DNA of 9,615 nucleotides, taken from assembly GCA_030833305.1 (NCBI GenBank), contig JAURHL010000067.1, positions 1-9,615 on the forward strand, written 5' to 3'. This DNA comes from Acidimicrobiales bacterium (GTDB taxonomy: Bacteria; Actinomycetota; Acidimicrobiia; Acidimicrobiales; Ilumatobacteraceae). The translations under genes and the position numbers were made by a program. The notes below the pieces were generated by a model. It made no database searches, was not told the DNA's origin, and was given only the letters and a program-made list of their open reading frames with translations. Numbering within the stretch: the stretch's first letter is position 1; the number at the start of each line of letters is the position of its first letter. Below are positions 5,011 to 9,615 of this stretch, in pieces.

Positions 5011-5883
5011 TCAGGCCACGATCTTCGAGATCGGGATCTCGAGCAGGTCGGATGCCCCGGCGTCGATCAGCGCGGGGATGAGCGTGTTGATGGAACGCTT
5101 CTCGACCACGCTCTCGACGGCGAACCCGCCGCCGGCCAGTTCGCTGATGGTGGGCGACTTCGCCGACGGAAGAACGGCCAACACCTTCTGCAGGTCGTCG
5201 GCACCCACGTTCAACTTCACCAGCACCTTGCCGCGCGCGTCGAGCGTTCCGAGCAGCAGGGTCATCAACTGGTTCATCGCGTGACGCTTGGCCGGGTCGG
5301 CGTGCGACGCCTTGTTCACCACCATCTCGGTGTAGCTGACGAGCATGGTGTCGATGACGCGAAGTCCCGCGGCCCGCAGGGCACGACCGGTCTCGGTGAT
5401 GTCGACGATGCAGTCGGCGATGTCGGGGATCTTGGCCTCGGACGCGCCGTACGACAGTCGCACGTCGGCCTGGATGCCGCGCTCGGCGAAGTAGCGACGC
5501 GTGAGCGACGGGTACTCGGTGCTGACCCGCACGCCCTGGGGCAGATCGGACACGCTCTGGGCCGGACTGTCGCCGGCCACGGCCACCACCACCTTCACCG
5601 GATCGCTGGTGGCCTTGGAGTACTTCAGTTCGCCGAGACTCTCGACGGAACTCTCGGTCTCCTCCACCCAATCACGACCGGTGATGCCGATGTCGAAGAG
5701 GCCCTCGGCGACGTACTGCGGGATCTCCTGCGGTCGCAGGATGCGCACCTCGCTGATACGGGGGTCGTCGATGGTGGCCTTGTAGTCCACGCTGGACGAG
5801 CGCTTGATCGGAAGGTCGGCCGCCTCGAACAACTCGAAGGTGGCCTTCTCGAGGGAGCCTTTGGGGAGGACGAGGCGCAACAC
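5011..5883 (-). CDS. hisG: ATP phosphoribosyltransferase, long (self-regulated) form
   Basis: HisG joins ATP and PRPP to give N1-(5-phosphoribosyl)-ATP, the committed and histidine-inhibited first step of histidine synthesis. The 290 residues correspond to the long form, which carries its own C-terminal regulatory domain and needs no HisZ. MLRLVLPKGSLEKATFELF (1-19) is the conserved start, followed by GLFDIGITGRDWVEE (61-75), the RYFAERG segment (130-136), the PRPP loop DCIVDITETGRALRAAGL (157-174), and the ACT-like C-terminal domain (about 215-290, with GGGFAVESVVEK at 251-262). The GTG at 5883 is chosen; a TTG follows directly. hisE/hisI, common neighbours in Actinobacteria, are absent; instead the gene leads an operon with the OB-fold and ATL genes. 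Confidence 0.96.
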   Translation of the reverse strand: MLRLVLPKGSLEKATFELFEAADLPIKRSSSVDYKATIDDPRISEVRILRPQEIPQYVAEGLFDIGITGRDWVEETESSVESLGELKYSKATSDPVKVVVAVAGDSPAQSVSDLPQGVRVSTEYPSLTRRYFAERGIQADVRLSYGASEAKIPDIADCIVDITETGRALRAAGLRVIDTMLVSYTEMVVNKASHADPAKRHAMNQLMTLLLGTLDARGKVLVKLNVGADDLQKVLAVLPSAKSPTISELAGGGFAVESVVEKRSINTLIPALIDAGASDLLEIPISKIVA

Positions 5884-5896
5884 GCCCCTGACGCTA
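5884..5896 (-). promoter_or_regulatory. Candidate leaderless-type promoter of hisG
   Basis: On the minus strand TAGCGT (5896-5891) fits the TANNNT -10 pattern and ends exactly 7 nt before the hisG GTG, the spacing expected when transcription begins at the start codon. It lies in the 50-bp gap after mogA. The only Shine-Dalgarno-like bases are AGGGG, too close to the start to be ideal. No -35 is evident. The same arrangement occurs before def. Confidence 0.4.
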
Positions 5897-5933
5897 CCGG
5901 TGCGACCCGACCCGATGGCCGTGAATTGAGGCG

Positions 5934-6431
5934 TCAGTGGGACGTCGGTCGGTCGTCGAGCAGACGCAACGCGTGCGGCAACACGTCGATGACGGCTTCG
6001 ATCTGCTCCACGCAGCCCTTGGGTGATCCGGGCGTGTTGCAGATGATCGCCGAACCGCGGATGCCCACCACCCCGCGCGAGAGTCGGCCGAGCGGACTGA
6101 CGAGTCGCATGGCCTCGGCCAGACCCGGGGCCTCGCGCTCGATCACGCGTCGGGTCCCCTCGGGCGTCTGATCGCGGGGCGCGAAGCCCGTTCCGCCGGT
6201 GGTGACCACCACGCCGGCGAAGTCGGCGCAGAGTCGTTCCAACGCGGCGGCCACGTTGTCGTCGCCGTCGGCGGTGAGGGCCCGCTCGACCACCGTGAAG
6301 CCGTGGCGTTCGAGGCAGGCCGCCAAACCGGCGCCCGAGGTGTCCTCGCGGGTGCCGTGCACCACTCCGTCACTGACCGTGAGCACCTTGGCCAGGAGCG
6401 GACCGTCGTTGGTGTTGCCCGTCGCGCTCAT
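5934..6431 (-). CDS. mogA: Molybdopterin adenylyltransferase-like protein (MogA/MoaB family)
   Basis: MogA-type enzymes adenylate molybdopterin before molybdate insertion; MoaB-type members have the same fold and sometimes lack proven activity. The 165 residues form a single MPT-binding domain: AKVLTVSDGVVHGTREDTSG (14-33), VVVTTGGTGFAPRDQTPEG (74-92, the GGTG substrate-binding loop and PRDxTPE signature), RLSRGVVGIRGSAIICNTPGSPKGCVEQ (116-143, with the PGSP loop). GGAGG at 6438-6442 lies 6 nt before the ATG at 6431 and 3 nt before a second ATG at 6434, so 6431 is favoured; either way the gene overlaps or abuts the rsmB stop. The last gene of the def operon, it has no other molybdenum-cofactor gene beside it here. 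MogA versus MoaB cannot be settled from sequence alone. Confidence 0.9.
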   Translation of the reverse strand: MSATGNTNDGPLLAKVLTVSDGVVHGTREDTSGAGLAACLERHGFTVVERALTADGDDNVAAALERLCADFAGVVVTTGGTGFAPRDQTPEGTRRVIEREAPGLAEAMRLVSPLGRLSRGVVGIRGSAIICNTPGSPKGCVEQIEAVIDVLPHALRLLDDRPTSH

Positions 6432-7561
6432 CATGATCCTCCGCGACGACGGTAACGGATGACGACCATGCCGTCGGTGTCGGCGTGGTGCGGCAACACG
6501 CGGTGGCCGTGCCCGAACACGCGCCAATCCGGCCCGAGTGCGGGAAGGAGATCGTCTCCGTCGCGGTCGACCACGTCGAAACCTTCGGGAACGACGTGAC
6601 CGGTCGACTCGGCCGCGGTGATGGTGCACACGCTGTACACCAACACGCCACCGGGACGCACCAGTGGGGCACTGGCCGACAACACACGGTGTTGAATACC
6701 CACGAGATCACGAACATCGTCCTCGGTGATGCGCCAACGCGCGTCGGCGCGACGACGCAAGGCCCCGAGCCCGGAGCACGGTGCGTCCACCAACACCCGG
6801 TCGAAGGAGGCCGCGGAGAACGCCGGTGTCGTGGCGTCGCAAGCCACCACCGGCAATCGCTGTCCGAGACGCTCGGCGTTCTTGGCCACCAATCCGGCGC
6901 GCGACGGTTGCCGGTCGGCGCCGATCACCCGCGCACCGGTGGCCGCCAGTGCGGTGGCCTTGCCGCCGGGACCGGCGCACACGTCGAGCACGATCTCGCC
7001 CGGACGGGCCCCGACCGCGGACGCGACCCACTGCGACGACTCGTCCTGCACGTAGCCGTCGTCACGGGTGGTGACCGAGGCCGCCTGGTTCATCCGCTCC
7101 AGCGCGTCGGTGGCCTCGTCGCCGCATTCGTCGGCGAACACCCGCGCGATCCAGTCGGGGTAACTCAACCGCGTCGCGTCACCACTCCACACCATGGGCT
7201 TGGTGGACACCTTGCGCAACACCGCGTTGACGAATCCGCTGGTCTTGCGCGAGGCCAGGTCGACGGTGGCCGACACGGCGGCGTGCGGCGCCACCTTGGC
7301 GAACTGCAATTGGTAGGCACCGAGGCGCAACAAGGTGCGCGTGGCGTCATCGGGCTCGCTCATGACGAAGCGATCGACCAGGGCGTCACAGGCGCGACGC
7401 ATGCGCGTGGTGCCGTAGACGAGTTCGGTGACGAAACGACGATCCATGTCGGACAACGACGAGCGCGACAACATCGCCGGCAACACGAGGTTGGCATAGG
7501 CGCCCTCGTGATCGATGCGCATGAGGGCCGCGTAGGCGACCGAGCGAGCGGACTCACCCAT
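6431..7561 (-). CDS. rsmB: 16S rRNA (cytosine-C5) methyltransferase RsmB-like
   Basis: RsmB makes m5C967 in 16S rRNA (E. coli numbering). The 376 residues begin with a NusB-like RNA-binding domain (about 3-125, with SDMDRRFVTELVYGTTR at 37-53) followed by a Rossmann methyltransferase: VQDESSQ (171-177), SAM motif VLDVCAGPGGKATALA (191-206), motif IV VDAPCSGLGALRRRADARWR (258-277) with Cys262, and motif VI LVYSVCTITAAES (307-319) with the catalytic-type Cys312. The linker between domains is short: MNQAASVTTR runs straight into DDGYVQDESS, lacking about 50 residues seen in longer homologues (E. coli 429 residues). The ATG at 7561 has GAGGTG 7 nt upstream and overlaps the fmt stop by 8 nt; a GTG at 7576 is less likely. 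The def-fmt-rsmB order is the same as in E. coli. Confidence 0.93.
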   Translation of the reverse strand: MGESARSVAYAALMRIDHEGAYANLVLPAMLSRSSLSDMDRRFVTELVYGTTRMRRACDALVDRFVMSEPDDATRTLLRLGAYQLQFAKVAPHAAVSATVDLASRKTSGFVNAVLRKVSTKPMVWSGDATRLSYPDWIARVFADECGDEATDALERMNQAASVTTRDDGYVQDESSQWVASAVGARPGEIVLDVCAGPGGKATALAATGARVIGADRQPSRAGLVAKNAERLGQRLPVVACDATTPAFSAASFDRVLVDAPCSGLGALRRRADARWRITEDDVRDLVGIQHRVLSASAPLVRPGGVLVYSVCTITAAESTGHVVPEGFDVVDRDGDDLLPALGPDWRVFGHGHRVLPHHADTDGMVVIRYRRRGGS

Positions 7562-8489
7562 CGCCGAGCACCTCACCCGACGTCAACTGGGCACCGTTGG
7601 CCCACGCACCGGCGTCCATGCGGTTCTTGCCCTCGGCCTGAACGGTCCGCAGAACGAGGACTCCGTCGGCGGTGCCCACCAACACGTGGCCGTCCACGGT
7701 GCTGATCGCACCGCGATCGAGGGAACCGATTTCCGACGACGATGGGCGCACGTCGGCCGCATGGATCTTGAGACGTCGTCCCCGATGCGTGGTCCATGCG
7801 CCTCCGAGTCGGATGAGTCGCGAGATGGTCGCGGCGTCGCGCGACCAATCGATGCGCAACTCACCGGGCTCGATCTTGACGGCGTGAGTGGGTTCGCCCT
7901 CCTGCGGGACGGGCACGCTCAAGCCGTCACGAAGTTGTCGCAACAACAACGCGGTGCCGTCGGCGATGAGACGCGCGCGGATGTCTTCGGCCGTGGTGCG
8001 CTCGTCGATCGGCATGCGCGCCGTCGCCAACACTCCCCCGGTGTCGAGGCCCTCTTCCACCTGCATGATGCACACGCCGGTCTCGGTGTCGCCGGCCAGC
8101 AAGGCCCGTTCGATCGGCGCCGCACCGCGCCAGCGCGGGAGCAGCGACACGTGGATGTTCACCATGGGCAACTCGCGCAACACGTGCGGTTTGACGAGGG
8201 CACCGTACGCGACGACCACACCCAGGTCGACGGGTTCGCGACGATGCAGGTCGAGCAACTCGTCGACGGCGTGACCCACCGTCAGCCCCAATCGCCGAGC
8301 GCACTCCTTGACGGGACTGGGCATCAGGTCCGAGCCGCGTCCCCGACGTTTGTCGGCGCGGGTGACCACGTGGGCCACCTCGATGCCGTCGTTCACCAGG
8401 GCCTCCAAAACCGGTACCGCCAGCGCCGGGGTGCCCAGAAATGCGACCCGACGCACCGGCCCGGTGGGCAGGGGCGCCAGTGCGGTCAT
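7554..8489 (-). CDS. fmt: Methionyl-tRNA formyltransferase
   Basis: Fmt transfers a formyl group from 10-formyltetrahydrofolate to initiator Met-tRNA so that translation starts with formyl-methionine. The 311 residues match the family. The Rossmann domain begins RRVAFLGTPALAVPVLEAL (13-31); the loop with RADKRRGRG (44-52) is the tRNA-binding insertion region. Catalytic residues are Asn111 and His113 in NIHVSLLPRWRGAAPI (111-126) and Asp149 in EGLDTGG (146-152). The C-terminal OB-like domain (about 205-311) starts near KIEPGELRIDWS. The ATG at 8489 overlaps the def stop (ATGA) and has GAAGG 4 nt upstream. Pairing with def is functional: Def removes the formyl group that Fmt adds. Confidence 0.97.
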   Translation of the reverse strand: MTALAPLPTGPVRRVAFLGTPALAVPVLEALVNDGIEVAHVVTRADKRRGRGSDLMPSPVKECARRLGLTVGHAVDELLDLHRREPVDLGVVVAYGALVKPHVLRELPMVNIHVSLLPRWRGAAPIERALLAGDTETGVCIMQVEEGLDTGGVLATARMPIDERTTAEDIRARLIADGTALLLRQLRDGLSVPVPQEGEPTHAVKIEPGELRIDWSRDAATISRLIRLGGAWTTHRGRRLKIHAADVRPSSSEIGSLDRGAISTVDGHVLVGTADGVLVLRTVQAEGKNRMDAGAWANGAQLTSGEVLGDG

Positions 8490-9013
8490 TCGGCCTTCAG
8501 CCGCTTGGGTGCGCTCAGCCCCGCGGCCTGCTCGGTGAGCTTCTTGTACTCCGCCATGGCGGCCTTGCGTTGCTCGGGCTGCATGCGGTCGAACATGAGC
8601 ACACCGTTCAGGTGGTCGAGCTCGTGCTGGAACAGTCGGGCCTCGAGTTCGTCGGCCTCGATGGCCACCTCGTTGCCGTTCATGTCGATGCCCTTCATGA
8701 GGACCGTCTTGGGTCGGGTCATCTCGACGTACAAGCCGGGGATGCTGAGGCACCCCTCGTCGTAGACCCACTCGCCGTCGGATTCCACGATGACCGGGTT
8801 CAGAACCACCATCGGCTCGTCGTCCATGTCCCACACGAAGATCTGGCGCTGGATACCCACCTGCGGGGCCGCCAGACCGATTCCGGAGTCGCTGTCGTAG
8901 AGGGTGTCGAACATCTCGTCGACGATTCGCACGATCTTCGCGTCGATGTCGGTCACCGGCAGAGCCTGCGAGGCGAGCACGGGATCTCCGAATGTCCGGA
9001 TCTGGTAGGTCAT
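8486..9013 (-). CDS. def: Peptide deformylase
   Basis: Def is the metalloenzyme that removes the N-formyl group from nascent proteins at the ribosome exit. The 175 residues show all three signatures: motif 1 GIGLAAPQVG (44-53), motif 2 EGCLSIPG (86-93) with metal ligand Cys88, and motif 3 QHELDHLNG (129-137) with ligands His130 and His134 and catalytic Glu131. A basic C-terminal tail (APKRLKAE) follows. The frame extends far upstream of 9013, but that part is antisense to the divergent methyltransferase, and MTYQIRTFGDPVL is the normal family N-terminus. No Shine-Dalgarno is present, in keeping with a leaderless mRNA. It is the first gene of def-fmt-rsmB-mogA. Confidence 0.97.
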   Translation of the reverse strand: MTYQIRTFGDPVLASQALPVTDIDAKIVRIVDEMFDTLYDSDSGIGLAAPQVGIQRQIFVWDMDDEPMVVLNPVIVESDGEWVYDEGCLSIPGLYVEMTRPKTVLMKGIDMNGNEVAIEADELEARLFQHELDHLNGVLMFDRMQPEQRKAAMAEYKKLTEQAAGLSAPKRLKAE

Positions 9014-9026
9014 GCGTGACAGGCTA
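9014..9026 (-). promoter_or_regulatory. Candidate leaderless-type promoter of the def operon
   Basis: On the minus strand TAGCCT (9026-9021) fits TANNNT and ends 7 nt before the def ATG, so transcription would begin at or next to the A of the start codon. The whole gap to the divergent gene is only 21 bp, so the promoter's upstream part must lie inside that gene's first codons. No -35 is recognised. Identical spacing at hisG supports the call. Confidence 0.42.
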
Positions 9027-9034
9027 CCGATGCC

Positions 9035-9615
9035 ATGACTTCCGACCCCGACCACCCGAACCAGCACTACTTCAGCGAGGAACCCGAGGTGGAGTCGGCG
9101 CGCAAGCGCATCGAGGTCACCCTTCCCGACGGTTCGTTCGAGATGGAAACCGACACCGGCGTCTTCTCGCACGGTCGCGTGGATGCCGGCACGAAATTCC
9201 TCCTGCTCGAGGCTCCCGAGTTGCCCGAACGAGGAGACCTGCTCGACCTCGGTTGCGGAGCCGGGGTGATCGCGTTGACGATGGCGCGACGTCGACCGGA
9301 GTGTCGCGTGTGGGCCGTCGACGTGAACGCCCGCGCCCGACGACTGACGAGCGACAACGCCGCAACCCTCGGATTGCGCAACGTGACCGTGGCCGCGCCG
9401 GAGGAGGTGCCCGACGACGTTTCGTTCGCGGCGATGTGGAGCAATCCCCCCATCAAGGTGGGCAAGAGCGAACTTCACGACATGATGCGCCGCTGGTTGC
9501 CTCGTCTTTCGCCGGACGGTGTCGGGGTTCTGGTGGTGAACAAGAACCTGGGGAGCGATTCGTTGCAGAAGTGGTTGACCGAGCAGGGTCACCCCACCAA
9601 ACGTCTGGCGTCGCG
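9035..9615 (+). CDS. RsmC/YbxB-like class I SAM-dependent methyltransferase (cut by window edge)
   Basis: The frame is open from ATG at 9035 to the right edge (193 complete codons). It resembles the small RsmC/YbxB group, probable guanine-N2 methyltransferases acting on rRNA. HYFSEEPEVESARKRIEVTL (11-30) and FEMETDTGVFSHGRVDAGTKFLL (35-57) match the group's N-terminal part; the SAM-binding motif is LLDLGCGAGVIAL (69-81), AVDVN (94-98) follows, and the catalytic-site motif SNPPIKVGKSELHDMM (136-151) corresponds to the NPP(F/I/Y) tetrapeptide of N-methyltransferases. The start is fixed because the ATG at 9030 meets a stop after two codons. No Shine-Dalgarno is visible. Target nucleotide is unknown; only the last few residues appear to be missing. 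Confidence 0.9.
   Translation, partial: MTSDPDHPNQHYFSEEPEVESARKRIEVTLPDGSFEMETDTGVFSHGRVDAGTKFLLLEAPELPERGDLLDLGCGAGVIALTMARRRPECRVWAVDVNARARRLTSDNAATLGLRNVTVAAPEEVPDDVSFAAMWSNPPIKVGKSELHDMMRRWLPRLSPDGVGVLVVNKNLGSDSLQKWLTEQGHPTKRLAS

Noticed and set aside
5889..5936. TGACGC ... GCGTCA inverted repeat between mogA and hisG
   Set aside because: Only 6 bp with a 36-bp spacer in GC-rich DNA; no reason to think it is more than chance.
6485..8765. Two long plus-strand frames (6485-7705 and 7686-8765) opposite rsmB, fmt and def
   Set aside because: Same antisense pattern; the minus-strand proteins carry all expected catalytic motifs in these intervals.
9014..9592. Apparent 193-residue N-terminal extension of Def
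   Set aside because: The extension is antisense to the RsmC/YbxB-like gene, and peptide deformylases begin at the MTYQIRTFGDP stretch.
1..9615. Mobile elements, CRISPR arrays, toxin-antitoxin or defence genes, tRNA/rRNA genes
   Set aside because: I looked on both strands and saw no transposase, integrase, regular repeat array, cloverleaf or rRNA signature; almost all of the sequence is accounted for by conserved genes.

Overview
This is a high-GC bacterial chromosome segment made almost entirely of conserved housekeeping genes for translation and RNA modification, packed with very short gaps and stop/start overlaps. Gene content and order point to Actinobacteria: infC-rpmI-rplT-TrmH-type methylase-pheS-pheT, a DUF1844-like gene beside infC, a long-form HisG, GTG starts and -10 motifs placed as for leaderless mRNAs. 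The lack of usual streptomycete or mycobacterial neighbours and the protein style suggest a deep lineage such as Acidimicrobiia, but that is inference. I see no mobile element, CRISPR array, tRNA, rRNA or foreign island.

Layout. Positions 1-3966 (minus strand) carry one translation operon read right to left: infC (IF3), rpmI (L35), rplT (L20), a TrmH/SpoU RNA methyltransferase, pheS, and pheT, which is cut by the left edge. infC begins at an ATA codon behind a good Shine-Dalgarno. It is preceded by a 227-bp intergenic region, the only sizeable non-coding stretch, which holds several short hairpins, a direct repeat and a symmetric TANNNTA motif that could fire both ways. Diverging from it is a DUF1844-like small protein (4194-4520, plus). 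This converges, 7 bp apart, on a second minus-strand operon: hisG, a 63-residue cold-shock-domain-like protein and an alkyltransferase-like (ATL) protein. A third minus-strand operon, def-fmt-rsmB-mogA (9013 to 5934), has overlapping stops and starts. A YbxB/RsmC-like methyltransferase diverges from def across 21 bp and runs off the right edge.

How they fit together: IF3, L20, L35 and PheST serve translation initiation, 50S assembly and Phe-tRNA synthesis. Fmt formylates initiator Met-tRNA and Def later removes the formyl group. RsmB, the TrmH-family enzyme and the RsmC-like enzyme modify RNA, probably rRNA. HisG starts histidine synthesis, the ATL protein probably flags alkylated DNA for repair, and MogA acts in molybdenum cofactor synthesis.

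No unknown multi-gene system is visible. The points most worth a second look are the ATA start and structured leader of infC, the matching leaderless-type promoters of hisG and def, a shortened RsmB linker, the degenerate cold-shock protein in the hisG operon, and a perfect 10-bp hairpin inside the start of the TrmH-family gene.
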